Shown piece after piece: positions 1 to 9,953 of a stretch of DNA of 47,780 bases; the first letter of the stretch is position 1; the number at the start of each line of letters is the position of its first letter. The notes beneath the pieces were generated by a model, which saw only the letters and a list, made by a program, of their open reading frames with translations, had not been told where the DNA came from and ran no database searches. A program made the translations under genes and the position numbers. Location of the stretch: positions 1-47,780 of the forward strand of contig CANQRU010000027.1 of NCBI GenBank assembly GCA_947626395.1, given 5' to 3'. This stretch comes from an uncultured Lachnospiraceae bacterium. Its GTDB lineage: Bacteria > Bacillota > Clostridia > Lachnospirales > Lachnospiraceae.

Positions 1-20
1 AATAAGTCCGTTTCAGCATA

Positions 21-827
21 TCAGTTCCTCTCTATGAACGCGCGGTTCAGGCTGTCGTATTTCCCCCGGGCCAGCGGGATTGCGATCCCGCCCGTCAGAG
101 TCACAGACGTGCGGGAGATCCGCTCCACCGCCTTCAGATTGATGATATAAGAGCGATGAGCACGGTAGAAATCCGCGCTCAGCTTCGCCTCAAACGCCGC
201 GATGCTCTCCTTGATCCTGTAAACGCCCGCGCGGGTGTGAATCTCGATATAATGGGCGAACGATTCCACATAGAGAATGTCCGCCTCATAGAGTTTCATA
301 GTCTCCCCGTCACAGGTTACGATCACCGACGGCGGCTCCGCAGCCAGCCGCGCGGCCGCCCGGTCCAGAACCTCGCAAAGCTTCAGCTCCGACACGGGCT
401 TTACCAGATAATGCAGGGCGTCAACCTCGTACCCTTCTGCGATAAACTCAAAATGAGAGGTTACAAATACGATCTCCGCGCGGCCGCCCTCACGCCGTAT
501 GCGCTTGGCCAGGCCGATTCCATCCATCCCGGCCATCTCCACATCCAGCAGAAGAATGTCAGCCACGCGATCTTCCGCGTACGCGAAGAGAAAGCTTTCC
601 GCTGACGGAAACCCGGATATCTGCACACTGCGCCCCGCCGCATCCGCCCACCGGCGGACCATGTCGCAGAGTTCCTGCCGATCCGCATCGGAATCGTCGC
701 AGACCGCTATTTTCCATACCGTACTGTCTACCAGAGCATCAAACCTTTGCCTTCCTCTTTCACGCGGATTCATATTTTCATTATCCGGAAAATATTTTGC
801 TATCTCTTTCAATTGATGCTCTGTCAT
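21..827 (-). CDS. LytTR-family response regulator
   Basis: A 268-residue two-component response regulator that should bind DNA through a C-terminal LytTR domain. The receiver domain begins near residue 38 (motif KIAVCDD, acidic pair D44/D45), with the probable phospho-acceptor D95 in ILLLDVEM, T123 and the conserved lysine K143 in YLVKP. The LytTR domain fills about residues 168-268. The first ~37 residues are an extension not usual in this family. I keep the ATG at 825-827 because an AAGGGG Shine-Dalgarno lies just upstream, but a later start near VWKIAVCDD cannot be excluded. A partner histidine kinase is not in view and may lie beyond the left edge. Only 19 bases separate the start from the stop of the upstream same-strand gene, so it may be read from that gene's transcript. 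Targets are unknown; LytTR regulators commonly control peptide, bacteriocin or surface functions. Confidence 0.9.
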   Translation of the reverse strand: MTEHQLKEIAKYFPDNENMNPRERGRQRFDALVDSTVWKIAVCDDSDADRQELCDMVRRWADAAGRSVQISGFPSAESFLFAYAEDRVADILLLDVEMAGMDGIGLAKRIRREGGRAEIVFVTSHFEFIAEGYEVDALHYLVKPVSELKLCEVLDRAAARLAAEPPSVIVTCDGETMKLYEADILYVESFAHYIEIHTRAGVYRIKESIAAFEAKLSADFYRAHRSYIINLKAVERISRTSVTLTGGIAIPLARGKYDSLNRAFIERN

Positions 828-846
828 ACTTTTCCCCTTATTCTTT

Positions 847-2259
847 TCACTTTGATCTTTTATAACTTACATTATTGGTATTTCCCGATGCCTCGACTGC
901 ATTACACTCTATCAATATCTGCATATATCTCCAAGCTGTAGTTCTTGATTTCTTTGTCAATTCCATAACCTCTTGAATACTGATGGTTTCTTGAGCAGCT
1001 AATTTTTCAATAATCGGTTCCAGCTTTTTATAATCCTTTGGTTTCAAAACTTGTTTCATACTTGTTTCAAAACTCGTTTCGTTTTTTATTTCACTGACTG
1101 AATTATTATTCTCTTTCCCACTCGAAAGCAGCTCCAGATATCTATCACACGCCTTGCAAAGCACCATAACTCCTGACTTGCTTATATTATATTCCGGCAG
1201 AGGTCCGTCATATCTGGCACAGGCTTCTTTGATCTTATCAAATCCGCGTCCCCACGCTTCGATCATTCCGCTCATAAAAAAGACATTCGCCAGTTTGGGG
1301 TTATAAGGTTTTGAAGAATGTTTCATAAACAGTTTCTCAGTTGAATCCAGACCTTCCGGCATCTCACCATCATTCCAGATATAGATCTTATCTTCATACA
1401 CACTGATCTGGATTGGATTACAGGCACTGTAATCCTTATGAACAATGGCATTCAGCAGGATCTCCCGAAAAGCATCCTGATGAAACATAAACTGCTCCAC
1501 GCGCTGGATCCCCTCATAGGTAATCAACGCTTTCATATATTTCGTATATACCAGGTCAACCGTCTTATCCACCTGCTCGATCAAAGGGCCATGCACCTCA
1601 TCCTGATACCTCAAATCTGCATCAGAATGATCAAAATAACCTATCTTCACGTATGCACCAGTTACCCACTTCTCCGGATCTTTATAAAAGGCCAGCATAG
1701 CCGCCCGAATCAGGTAGCCGTCCTCATCAAACAAATGTAGATTATCCAAAAGGATAGAATCTTCGACTCTTGTTTCCTCCAGTGTCAGTCTGCCACGCCT
1801 TACCGCTTTTTCCTTAAACAATTCTATCGCTTCTTGCTTTAAATCCTCGACTTTCAATTTCAAAACCGGCATACCGTCCCACGTCCTGCCTTGAGCTTTC
1901 AAGAGTGCTTTATCCAATTCTTTTCCGGTAATTGTTCTCATGGTACTGCCGGATCGATAAAAATACTTGCCATGATAACTGATGAGCGCGGGATACTTTT
2001 CCACAATAATTTCAATATACTGCAAACCACCTTCATATATCAAATTGACATCCGCCACAATACCCATTGTATCTGTAATCTTGTTGGGAATGACTTCCAA
2101 CAGTTTCCTGCTGTCCTTATCGCTTATACCAACAATATCGCCATCATCATTCTTGCCAATATAAAGCGTTCCGCCGTAGGCATTTGCATAACCGCAGATC
2201 CATTCCAAATATTCGTCATGCCATGACTCTTTCCATTCTATTGTTTGGTGTTCCAACAT
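847..2259 (-). CDS. AlbA_2 (Schlafen-type) / HATPase_c_4 regulator-like protein
   Basis: A 470-residue protein of the 'putative DNA-binding domain / ATP-dependent DNA helicase RecG-like' group (COG2865). The N-terminal third holds the AlbA_2/Schlafen core (EWKESW near residue 8, then NAYGGTLYIG). A GHKL-type ATP-binding module follows around residues 255-370, with FREILLNAIVHKDYS, WNDGEMPEGL and a G-rich segment at GMIEAWGRGFDKI. The C-terminal ~60 residues look like a winged helix (TISIQEVMELTKKSRTTAWR). Such proteins are found widely in accessory DNA. Proposed roles include transcription control and nucleic-acid binding, and none is settled. The start ATG at 2257-2259 has only a weak AGGGA Shine-Dalgarno. 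The gene and its right flank are clearly more AT-rich than guaA and uvrA, suggesting transfer. Confidence 0.85.
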   Translation of the reverse strand: MLEHQTIEWKESWHDEYLEWICGYANAYGGTLYIGKNDDGDIVGISDKDSRKLLEVIPNKITDTMGIVADVNLIYEGGLQYIEIIVEKYPALISYHGKYFYRSGSTMRTITGKELDKALLKAQGRTWDGMPVLKLKVEDLKQEAIELFKEKAVRRGRLTLEETRVEDSILLDNLHLFDEDGYLIRAAMLAFYKDPEKWVTGAYVKIGYFDHSDADLRYQDEVHGPLIEQVDKTVDLVYTKYMKALITYEGIQRVEQFMFHQDAFREILLNAIVHKDYSACNPIQISVYEDKIYIWNDGEMPEGLDSTEKLFMKHSSKPYNPKLANVFFMSGMIEAWGRGFDKIKEACARYDGPLPEYNISKSGVMVLCKACDRYLELLSSGKENNNSVSEIKNETSFETSMKQVLKPKDYKKLEPIIEKLAAQETISIQEVMELTKKSRTTAWRYMQILIECNAVEASGNTNNVSYKRSK

Positions 2260-2407
2260 AGGATTTCCCTACTTTCTATGTTAAAATTATCATTTTCATT
2301 ATTCTAGGATCTATGCTAAATTTAACTAGAAAATCATATTCTGGTAATTTATATAAAATACATACGCTTCTATGATATCCCCAAAGCCAAACATATTTTT
2401 TAATTAT

Positions 2408-2777
2408 CTATTCTCTTTCAGCTACTGCCACCGGATTATTTATGTTAATAACCGCATAATCACCAAATCGTTTAATTTTATCAATCAAAATCTCCTTATG
2501 CTTCTGAATACACTTTATAGCATCTTCTTCCTTTGGGATTGCAAATGAATTTTCAAGATTTAATTGTTGTAACAAATCCCGGATTGTACTAAATGATATA
2601 TTATGTTCAATATAGAAATCCCATCATAAATCATCGGAATTGTATTCTGAATCTGTTCTTTAGATGCATGTGCAAAAAATCTTTGTATCCCAATATATCG
2701 AAATATGCAATATAATATTCTCTTTCCTCTGGAAGACTCATTTTTGCATTTTTATCTACTTTCTTTTTGCCTATCAT
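2408..2777 (-). pseudogene. Frameshifted remnant of a cyclase-like hypothetical protein
   Basis: Reading the minus strand from an ATG at 2775-2777 gives a protein opening with the motif YYIAYFDILGYKDF, typical of small hypothetical proteins related to class III nucleotide cyclase folds. The frame breaks at a run of six T in the motif's codons (around 2680-2690). The next frame continues sensibly (HASKEQIQNTIPMIYDGI). A second shift near 2620 restores a third stretch ending in RFGDYAVININNPVAVAERE and a stop at 2408-2410. Two frameshifts and a total length well under the usual ~250 residues show a decayed gene. The flanking 2260-2407 is very AT-rich and I see no gene in it. Family assignment rests on the one motif and is tentative. 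Confidence 0.7.
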
Positions 2778-2788
2778 TTTATATATTT

Positions 2789-3223
2789 TTACCAATATCT
2801 GTTTCTAATATCTTCCAGTTCGACTAACGCATTATACAATTCCTGCCGCAGTTCATTTTTTGATAAACCATCTACATAATTTTTAAGGTCAATATAATGC
2901 TGTCTTTCTCTTTCTTCTTCCTTTTTTTCCCATTCTTCTTCCTGTTTCAACAAATCTTCAGCCACATTGGGTTCCGCAGTAAAATAAAGCGCGATCATAT
3001 GTTTACAAATAACCCGCCTACCTGCCGCAAAAGGACAGTTACACACTGATTTTCTGGGATGTTCTTTATCAATGTGCACCAAATAAAGCCGATCATTGCT
3101 TCCTGACACTTGTCCATCATACGAAGCATCTCCAGTTGGTTTCCATGAAATCACCCTTTTCTTTTCATAATAATCCATTCCTCGCCAAACGGAATCAGCG
3201 CTGGCCAATTCAATCAATCCCAT
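2789..3223 (-). CDS. SWIM zinc-finger domain protein
   Basis: A 144-residue protein with a SWIM-type zinc motif: C61-x-C63, then C73-x-H75 in the segment VCNCPFAAGRRVICKHMIAL. SWIM domains bind nucleic acids or proteins and often accompany SNF2 helicases or transposases, but no partner helicase is in view. After the finger comes a strongly charged, Glu-rich helical stretch (residues ~95-115), probably a coiled coil. The N-terminal part (MGLIELASADSVWRGMDYYE) resembles the start of SWIM proteins in other Firmicutes. The ATG at 3221-3223 has a GGAGAG Shine-Dalgarno. Its direct neighbour is the broken cyclase-like gene, so it may belong to the same accessory patch. Cellular role unknown. Confidence 0.8.
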   Translation of the reverse strand: MGLIELASADSVWRGMDYYEKKRVISWKPTGDASYDGQVSGSNDRLYLVHIDKEHPRKSVCNCPFAAGRRVICKHMIALYFTAEPNVAEDLLKQEEEWEKKEEERERQHYIDLKNYVDGLSKNELRQELYNALVELEDIRNRYW

Positions 3224-3370
3224 AAATCTATCTCTCCGATTTCAGAAAATTTCAGTATGTAATCCTGCAAAAGCAATTCTTTCATTTCTAGTTTGAATCT
3301 TTATCAAACAACATTTTAACTGTCTGCTGCAGTTCACCGCTAAAATCGGTCAAATCATCATAGGTTTTCC

Positions 3371-4915
3371 TCACTCAAATTCCACCGTCCCCGGCGGCTT
3401 CGAGGTAATATCGTAAAGTACCCGGTTCACATGCGCGACCTCGTTGACGATCCGGCTGGTGACCCGCTGCAGCACCTCCCAGGGAATCTGGGACGCCTCG
3501 GCGGTCATGAAGTCCACCGTGTTCACAGCACGCAGCGCTACCGCGTAGTCGTAGGTGCGCTCGTCGCCCATGACGCCGACGGAGCGCATATTGGTCAGGG
3601 CCGCGAAATACTGGTCCGGCGTGTGGGGAAGCCCCGCCGCGGCGATCTCCTCCCGGTAGATCGCGTCCGCGTCCTGCACCATCTTCACCTTCTCCGCAGT
3701 CACCTCGCCGACGATCCGGATGCCCAGACCGGGGCCGGGGAACGGCTGGCGGTACACCAGCTTCTCCGGAATGCCAAGCTCCAGGCCGGCCTTGCGCACC
3801 TCATCCTTGAACAGTTCCCGCAGCGGCTCGATGATCTCCTTGAAATCCACATAGTCCGGCAGGCCGCCCACGTTGTGGTGGGACTTGATCACGGCGGACT
3901 CGCCGCCCAGGCCGCTCTCCACCACGTCCGGATAGATGGTTCCCTGCACCAGGAAATCCACTTTGCCGATCTTCTTCGCTTCCTCCTCAAAGACACGTAT
4001 GAATTCTTCGCCGATGATCTTCCGCTTCCGCTCCGGCTCCTCCACACCCTTCAATTTGCTGTAAAATCGCTCCTGGGCGTTGACGCGGATGAAATGCAGG
4101 TCGTAGGGACCATTGGGTCCGAAGACCTCCTCCACCTCGTCGCCCTCGTTCTTCCGAAGCAGGCCGTGATCCACGAACACGCAGGTCAGCTGGTCGCCTA
4201 CCGCCTTGGCCAGCATCACCGCCGCCACCGAGGAATCCACGCCGCCGGACAGGGCGCAGAGCACCTTGCCGCTTCCGACTTTCTCCCGGATCGCTCTGAT
4301 ACTGGTCTCAACAAAGGAATCCATGCGCCAGTCGCCGGCGCAGCCGCAGATCTCATAGACGAAATTATGCAGCATCTTCGAACCTTCCTGGGTGTGCAGC
4401 ACCTCCGGGTGGAACTGGATCGCGTAAAGCCCCCGCTCCGCCCACTCCGCCGCGGCCACCGGGCAGTCCGCCGTATGGGCAGTCACGCGGAAACCGGGAG
4501 CCGGCTTCTCGATATAGTCGTTATGGCTCATCCAGCAGATCGTCTTCTCCGATACATTTCCGAACAGCCTGCTGCTCTGATCCACAGTCACCTCGATCCG
4601 GCCGTATTCCCGGACCGGCGCCTTGCAGACATGGCCGCCCAGCACATAGGACATCAGCTGGGCGCCATAGCACAGCCCCAGAACCGGCACGCCCAGCTCG
4701 AACAGCTCTTTGCCGCAGGAAGGCGCGCCTTCCTCATATACGCTGTTGGGTCCGCCGGTCAGGATGATGCCCTTCGGCTCCATCTCCCGGATCTTCTCCA
4801 GATCCGTCTTATAGGAATAGATCTCACAGTACACATTGCATTCCCGCACCCGGCGCGCCACCAGCTGATTGTACTGGCCGCCGAAATCGATCACCACGAT
4901 CTTCTCTCTGCCCAC
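3371..4915 (-). CDS. guaA: GMP synthase (glutamine-hydrolysing)
   Basis: Catalyses the amination of XMP to GMP with glutamine and ATP, the last step of guanine nucleotide synthesis. I choose the GTG at 4913-4915 ([14 protein letters not shown]) because a perfect AGGAGG lies 7 bases upstream and the resulting 514 residues match the family; an in-frame ATG further upstream would add a non-homologous tail. The class I glutamine amidotransferase domain has the nucleophile C82 (GLCYGAQ) and H169/E171 (FHPEV). The ATP pyrophosphatase domain has the P-loop SGGVDSS at 223-229, and the C-terminal dimerisation domain ends with the classic KPPGTVEFE. The gene stands alone behind its own promoter. I see no purine riboswitch in the short leader. 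Confidence 0.98.
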   Translation of the reverse strand: MGREKIVVIDFGGQYNQLVARRVRECNVYCEIYSYKTDLEKIREMEPKGIILTGGPNSVYEEGAPSCGKELFELGVPVLGLCYGAQLMSYVLGGHVCKAPVREYGRIEVTVDQSSRLFGNVSEKTICWMSHNDYIEKPAPGFRVTAHTADCPVAAAEWAERGLYAIQFHPEVLHTQEGSKMLHNFVYEICGCAGDWRMDSFVETSIRAIREKVGSGKVLCALSGGVDSSVAAVMLAKAVGDQLTCVFVDHGLLRKNEGDEVEEVFGPNGPYDLHFIRVNAQERFYSKLKGVEEPERKRKIIGEEFIRVFEEEAKKIGKVDFLVQGTIYPDVVESGLGGESAVIKSHHNVGGLPDYVDFKEIIEPLRELFKDEVRKAGLELGIPEKLVYRQPFPGPGLGIRIVGEVTAEKVKMVQDADAIYREEIAAAGLPHTPDQYFAALTNMRSVGVMGDERTYDYAVALRAVNTVDFMTAEASQIPWEVLQRVTSRIVNEVAHVNRVLYDITSKPPGTVEFE

Positions 4916-5053
4916 GCTGCATCCTCCTGTATCTGAATCATCAGTCTTCTGTATATCTGCCAATACCCTTCTCAAGAATATCTGCAAAAAATCCTCCTCT
5001 CCGTCTCATACGAAAAAGACAAATCTCTTTACCTCTTGAAAAAGACATTCTTC

Positions 5054-5082
5054 ATTATACAAGCTTTCCTCTAACCGTACAA
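5054..5082 (-). promoter_or_regulatory. guaA promoter
   Basis: On the minus strand TTGTAC (5077-5082) and TATAAT (5054-5059) are separated by 17 bases, a near-consensus vegetative promoter about 140 bases before the guaA GTG. The block between this promoter and the uvrA stop codon (5083-5263) holds no gene. It contains a small TTACA/TGTAA dyad at 5122-5136. Confidence 0.8.
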
Positions 5083-5263
5083 GTATGAAATCGGAGAATA
5101 TATCATTCTTTTTCTATCATATTACATTTATTGTAACAATGCCGGTCGGATATTCGAGATCGCTGCAAATGACTGAACAGGCGCAAATGTAACCTTGCAA
5201 CCCTTGCAACCTGATATATGGGTTCATGGCCTATCTGACTTGTTCTTGCCTCTATACTCAGTA

Positions 5264-8086
5264 TCACAGATACCTCTTCACATACTGCCCCGTATAGGAA
5301 TTCTCGCACGCCGCGATCTCCTCCGGCGTACCCTGAGCGATCACGGTGCCTCCCCGGTCGCCGCCTTCCGGCCCCATATCGATAATATAATCCGCGGTCT
5401 TGATCACATCCAGGTTGTGCTCGATCACGACCACCGTGTTGCCGCCCTCGGCCAGCTTCCGCAGGATCTCCACCAGCTTGTGCACGTCCGCGAAATGAAG
5501 CCCCGTCGTCGGCTCATCCAGGATGTAGATCGTCCTTCCGGTCCCCCTGCGGCTCAGTTCCGTCGCCAGCTTGATCCGCTGGGCCTCGCCGCCGGACAGC
5601 TCCGTCGATGGCTGCCCCAGACGGATGTAGGAAAGTCCCACATCATAGAGCGTCTGGATCTTCCGCTGGATCGATGGAACATTTTCAAAGAACTTCAGCG
5701 CCTCCTCCACGGTCATGTTCAGCACGTCGTAAATACTCTTGCCCTTATACTTGACCTCCAGCGTCTCCCGGTTATAACGCTTGCCGCCGCAGACCTCGCA
5801 GGGCACGTATACGTCCGGCAGGAAATGCATCTCGATCTTGATGATGCCGTCGCCGGAGCAGGCCTCGCACCGTCCGCCCTTCACGTTAAAGCTGAAACGC
5901 CCCTTCTTGTAGCCGCGCTCCTTCGCGTCCGTCGTGGACGCGAACAGATCGCGGATCATGTCAAAGACGCCCGTGTAGGTAGCCGGATTGGACCGGGGCG
6001 TCCGCCCGATCGGCGACTGGTCGATATTGATCACCTTGTCCAGCTTCTCCACGCCGTCGATCCCCGTATGCTTCCCCGCAATCGTCCTGGCCCGGTTCAG
6101 CTTCCGCGCCAGAGACTTATAAAGGATCTCATTCACCAGGGAACTTTTGCCGGAACCGGACACGCCGGTCACGCAGGTCATGACTCCCAGCGGGAAACTC
6201 ACATCGATGTTCTTCAGGTTATTCTCACGCGCGCCCCGCACGGTCAGCCAGCCGCTCGGCTTCTTCCGCTCCTTCGGAACCGGGATTTGCAGCCGGCCGC
6301 TTAAGTATGCGCCAGTGATCGAGCCCTCGCAGGCGATGATATCGTCCACGGTTCCGGCCGCCACCACCTCGCCGCCGTGCTCGCCGGCTCCCGGCCCGAT
6401 GTCCACGATATAGTCTGCCGCGCGCATGGTCTCCTCGTCATGCTCCACCACGATCACCGTATTGCCCAGATCCCGCAGATGGAACAGCGTCTGCAGAAGC
6501 TTTCCATTATCCCGCTGATGCAGGCCGATACTGGGCTCGTCCAGGATATAGGCCACCCCCACCAGGCCGGAGCCGATCTGGGTCGCCAGACGGATCCGCT
6601 GGGCCTCGCCGCCGGACAACGTCCCGGTGGCGCGGGAAAGCGCCAGGTAATCGAGTCCCACATCGATCAGGAACGTGACCCTGGCCCGGATCTCCTTCAG
6701 GATCTGCGCGCCGATGGCCTGCTGCATGCTGCTGAGCTTCAGGCCGTCCAGAAATTCCCTAAACTTCACCACCGACATATCCGTCGCGTCATAGATATTC
6801 AGCCCGCCCACCGTCACCGCCAGGGACGACTGCTTCAGCCTCTTCCCTTTGCACAGGGAGCAGGGCGTGATCCGCATAAAGGTCTCATACTCCGCCTTGC
6901 TGCTCTCGGAAAATGTCTCCCGGTACCGCCGCTCCACATTCTTCAGAAGCCCCTCAAAGGCCACGTCGTAGATGCCGACGCCGCGCTGACCCTTGTAATG
7001 CACTTTCACCTCATGGCCGCCGGTCCCCCGTATCAGCACGTCCTGCACTTCCTTCGGATACTGCTCGAAGGGCGTGTCCAGACTGAAATGGTACTCTTTC
7101 GCCAGCGCGTCCAGGACTGCCCTCGTGAAGCTTCCCGGATCCGCGCAGGACTGCCAGCCCAGCACCACGATGGCCCCCTGCATGATGCTTAAGGACTTGT
7201 CCGGGATCATCAGATCCTCGTCAAATTCCATCTTATAACCCAGACCGAAGCAGTCCGGACAGGCCCCGAAGGGATTATTGAAGGAGAAGCTCCGCGGCTC
7301 CACCTCCTCGATGCTGATGCCGCAGTCCGGGCAGGCGAAGCTCTGACTGAACGTCATGGTCTCGCCGTCCACGACCTCCACCATCATCAGACCGTTGCCC
7401 AGATTCATCGTCGTCTCGATCGAATCGGTCAGCCTTTTCTCGATCCCCGGCCGCACCGCGAGGCGGTCCACGACGATCTCGATATTATGCTTGATATTCT
7501 TGTCCAGCTTGATCTCCTCGGACAGTTCATACTGATTGCCGTCGATCCGCACGCGGGCGTAGCCGCCCCTGCGGGCCTGATCCAGCACCTTCGCGTGCTC
7601 GCCCTTGCGTCCCCGCACCACCGGCGCCAGAAGCAGGAAACGGGTCCTCTCCGGCAGCGCCAGGATCTGATCCACCATCTGGTCCACGCTCTGCTTACGG
7701 ATCTCGCGGCCGCACTTCGGGCAGTGGGGAATGCCGATCCGGGCGTAGAGAAGACGCATATAGTCGTAGATCTCCGTCACCGTTCCCACCGTAGATCTGG
7801 GGTTCCGGTTCGTCGACTTCTGGTCGATGGAAATGGCCGGCGACAGGCCTTCGATGCTCTCCACGTCCGGCTTCTCCATCTGGCCCAGGAACTGCCTTGC
7901 ATAGGAAGACAAAGACTCCATATAGCGCCGCTGTCCCTCCGCGTAGATCGTATCGAAAGCCAGAGAAGACTTGCCTGAACCGCTCAGGCCCGTCAGCACC
8001 ACCAGCTCGTCCCGGGGGATATTGATATCTATATTCTTCAGATTGTGCTCGCTCGCGCCGCGAATCTTGATAAACTGCTTTGCCAT
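5264..8086 (-). CDS. uvrA: Excinuclease ABC subunit A
   Basis: DNA-damage recognition ATPase of nucleotide excision repair. It works with UvrB and UvrC, which are not in this window. The start ATG at 8084-8086 ([20 protein letters not shown]) is preceded by AAGGAG and gives 940 residues, the normal length; the longer open frame upstream runs through the promoter. Visible features are the first Walker A (GLSGSGKSS at 33-41) and a first zinc knuckle (CPKC). A signature [14 protein letters not shown] and Walker B ([13 protein letters not shown]) close the first ABC half, and a second half repeats Walker A ([11 protein letters not shown]), the zinc module (CEAC and CEVC), [12 protein letters not shown] and [10 protein letters not shown]. 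Expression is likely SOS-inducible (see the box at 8209-8222). Confidence 0.98.
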   Translation of the reverse strand: MAKQFIKIRGASEHNLKNIDINIPRDELVVLTGLSGSGKSSLAFDTIYAEGQRRYMESLSSYARQFLGQMEKPDVESIEGLSPAISIDQKSTNRNPRSTVGTVTEIYDYMRLLYARIGIPHCPKCGREIRKQSVDQMVDQILALPERTRFLLLAPVVRGRKGEHAKVLDQARRGGYARVRIDGNQYELSEEIKLDKNIKHNIEIVVDRLAVRPGIEKRLTDSIETTMNLGNGLMMVEVVDGETMTFSQSFACPDCGISIEEVEPRSFSFNNPFGACPDCFGLGYKMEFDEDLMIPDKSLSIMQGAIVVLGWQSCADPGSFTRAVLDALAKEYHFSLDTPFEQYPKEVQDVLIRGTGGHEVKVHYKGQRGVGIYDVAFEGLLKNVERRYRETFSESSKAEYETFMRITPCSLCKGKRLKQSSLAVTVGGLNIYDATDMSVVKFREFLDGLKLSSMQQAIGAQILKEIRARVTFLIDVGLDYLALSRATGTLSGGEAQRIRLATQIGSGLVGVAYILDEPSIGLHQRDNGKLLQTLFHLRDLGNTVIVVEHDEETMRAADYIVDIGPGAGEHGGEVVAAGTVDDIIACEGSITGAYLSGRLQIPVPKERKKPSGWLTVRGARENNLKNIDVSFPLGVMTCVTGVSGSGKSSLVNEILYKSLARKLNRARTIAGKHTGIDGVEKLDKVINIDQSPIGRTPRSNPATYTGVFDMIRDLFASTTDAKERGYKKGRFSFNVKGGRCEACSGDGIIKIEMHFLPDVYVPCEVCGGKRYNRETLEVKYKGKSIYDVLNMTVEEALKFFENVPSIQRKIQTLYDVGLSYIRLGQPSTELSGGEAQRIKLATELSRRGTGRTIYILDEPTTGLHFADVHKLVEILRKLAEGGNTVVVIEHNLDVIKTADYIIDMGPEGGDRGGTVIAQGTPEEIAACENSYTGQYVKRYL

Positions 8087-8182
8087 TAACAGGAAACTCC
8101 TTCTGAAATTTACTCGTCGCCGGTACGGCGGCCGTATCATACCCCAGCTCCTTAATCCGAAACCCGCACCATCAACGTGAAC

Positions 8183-8222
8183 AGTATAGCATACTCCCGC
8201 AGGAATTGCAAACATTTGTTCG
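8183..8222 (-). promoter_or_regulatory. uvrA promoter with LexA (SOS) box
   Basis: Minus-strand -35 TTGCAA (8206-8211) and -10 TATACT (8183-8188) are 17 bases apart. A 14-base element at 8209-8222 reads CGAACAAATGTTTG, an exact fit to the Bacillus-type LexA box CGAAC-N4-GTTYG, and it overlaps the -35. LexA binding here would block RNA polymerase directly. Confidence 0.88.
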
Positions 8223-8290
8223 AAAAAAATATGCAGGATGAAACTATACAGGCGGAAGACTTTCATCCCCCGCCTGCTGCTCAGAATCAC

Positions 8291-9847
8291 TTATTCCTTC
8301 TCCGTCTCTTTCGCATCCAGTTCCCTCAGCGCTTCCTCCCGGGACTTCGCGCCGGCCTGCCAGCCTTTATTCCGCACCGCTTCCTTCATCGGAAGCCCGG
8401 TGTCGTAATCCAGCTGACGCGGCTCATACTCCTCATTCTCCCGCTGCCTGGTATATCCGTCGTTCGCCCACCGCGGGGTCTTCTCCGGCCTCCACGGCCT
8501 GCACTCCCACTGGTAACCGCGGAACATATCCCGCGTCGCGTTCATATGCTCCAGGATCTTGTCATGAAGCTCGTTCCGCCGCGCGGCGTAAGCCGGATCA
8601 TTGATCAGATTGTGAAGCTCGTAAGGATCCTTCTCCCTGTCGTAGAATTCATCCGTATCCAGCAGATGCACCGCCAGTTCACAGTCGTCCGCCACCACGG
8701 CCCGCATCATCTGCAGTCCGCCGAATCCGTCATGGTCCACTTCATACCGGGTGAACTCCACATAGACCTCGTCGTTGATCCGTACAGACGGATCCTTGAT
8801 CTGCGGCAGCATGCTCTTTCCTTCCAGCAGCTTCGGGACCGGAACTCCCATATAATCCAGGATTGTCGGCGCCAGATCGATGTGGGACGCCGGATAACTG
8901 ACCACCGCGCCCTTCGCCCCGCCGCGGATGATCAGCGGAATATTGGACGCCTCCCGGTAGATCGTAGCGTTCTTCGCCGACAGTCTGTGAGCACCCATCA
9001 TATCTCCATGATCCGACGTGTAAATGACGAGCGCATCCGGCATCAGTTCATCGACGCACTGAAGGATCCGCCCGATCTCCCAGTCCACGAAGCTGTTGCT
9101 GCCGACAAACAGATCCCGCGGCTTGCCCGGTCTCGTGATCTCCTCCACCGTGCGGTTCAGATTATCCCCCGCCCACAACTTCTGATACATGGGCTTGCCT
9201 TCCAGCGTATCGTAAAGCGCCGGCGTATCCTGGGGCCGGAAATCCTCGTACATCGTATTGAACGGGGCCGGGCACAGGGACGGCCCGTGCGGTTCATCGT
9301 AAGACACCGTCAGGAAGAAATCCTGATCGCTGTAATTCTTCAGAAAATCCACAGCCCGGTCCGTACACCGGTGGGCGTAAGTGAATTCCGCCGACATATT
9401 CTCGTCAAAGGACGTCTGCCATGCGCGGGAACGGATCCGCTCCCTCTCCGGCAGTTCATCCAGGTAGCATTTCATATCGTACCAGTACTTCGGATCCCAG
9501 CCGTCAGGGCAGCGCCCCAGTCCGAAATAATCCCCGCCGTCCAGGTGCCACTTGCCGATAAAACCGCAGTGAATGCCGTTGTCCGTCAGGCGCTGGCCGA
9601 CCGTCTTCACATTGTCCCCGATCGGCATGCTGTTCGTCACCATGCCGTTGGAGTGGGGAAATATCCCCGTGAAGATCGCACTTCGGGCCGGCCCGCACAC
9701 AGGCTGGCAGGTGTAGGCGTTCTCATAACGTATGCCCTCGGCCGCCATACGGTCCAGATTCGGCGTCCGGATCCGGCTGTCCCCGTAGCATCCGACCATA
9801 TCTTTCCTGGTACTGTCAGACATCAGTAAAACGACCTGCTTTTTCAT
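8291..9847 (-). CDS. Type I sulfatase (Cys-type), cytosolic
   Basis: An arylsulfatase-family hydrolase (518 residues) that should remove sulfate esters. The sulfatase signature C-x-P-x-R is present as CGPAR with the formylglycine-forming cysteine at residue 51, followed by SAIFTG. Metal-site motifs include MSDSTRKDM at the N-terminus and YTSDHGDMMGAH further on; GKWHLDGG is also conserved. No signal peptide or lipobox is seen, so the enzyme is cytosolic and needs an imported substrate. Because the site is Cys-type, activation needs a formylglycine-generating enzyme (anSME in anaerobes), which is not recognised in this window. The start is ATG 9845-9847 behind GAGGTGAT; an in-frame GTG at 9854 would overlap that ribosome binding site. 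Substrate not determinable. A second sulfatase lies at 17810-19141. Confidence 0.92.
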   Translation of the reverse strand: MKKQVVLLMSDSTRKDMVGCYGDSRIRTPNLDRMAAEGIRYENAYTCQPVCGPARSAIFTGIFPHSNGMVTNSMPIGDNVKTVGQRLTDNGIHCGFIGKWHLDGGDYFGLGRCPDGWDPKYWYDMKCYLDELPERERIRSRAWQTSFDENMSAEFTYAHRCTDRAVDFLKNYSDQDFFLTVSYDEPHGPSLCPAPFNTMYEDFRPQDTPALYDTLEGKPMYQKLWAGDNLNRTVEEITRPGKPRDLFVGSNSFVDWEIGRILQCVDELMPDALVIYTSDHGDMMGAHRLSAKNATIYREASNIPLIIRGGAKGAVVSYPASHIDLAPTILDYMGVPVPKLLEGKSMLPQIKDPSVRINDEVYVEFTRYEVDHDGFGGLQMMRAVVADDCELAVHLLDTDEFYDREKDPYELHNLINDPAYAARRNELHDKILEHMNATRDMFRGYQWECRPWRPEKTPRWANDGYTRQRENEEYEPRQLDYDTGLPMKEAVRNKGWQAGAKSREEALRELDAKETEKE

Positions 9848-9953
9848 ACTTATCACCTCGTAGTCATGCTATGGCTGCGGCCGGCAGCCGTGATAATTTA
9901 CTCCCTGCTCCGCCAGAGATCATCTCATCCCGGCGGCCAATCGGGTCCCCCGT

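Noticed and set aside
3431-4936. 501-codon open frame on the plus strand opposite guaA
   Set aside because: It mirrors guaA, is rich in His, Arg, Leu and Gln as expected for the reverse strand of GC-rich code, and has no ribosome binding site or motif.
5103-5309. 68-codon minus-strand frame after uvrA
   Set aside because: It overlaps the uvrA 3' end in another frame and has no motif or start signal.
8177-9829. 550-codon plus-strand frame opposite the first sulfatase
   Set aside because: Same reverse-strand composition bias. The sulfatase on the other strand has clear catalytic motifs and start signals.
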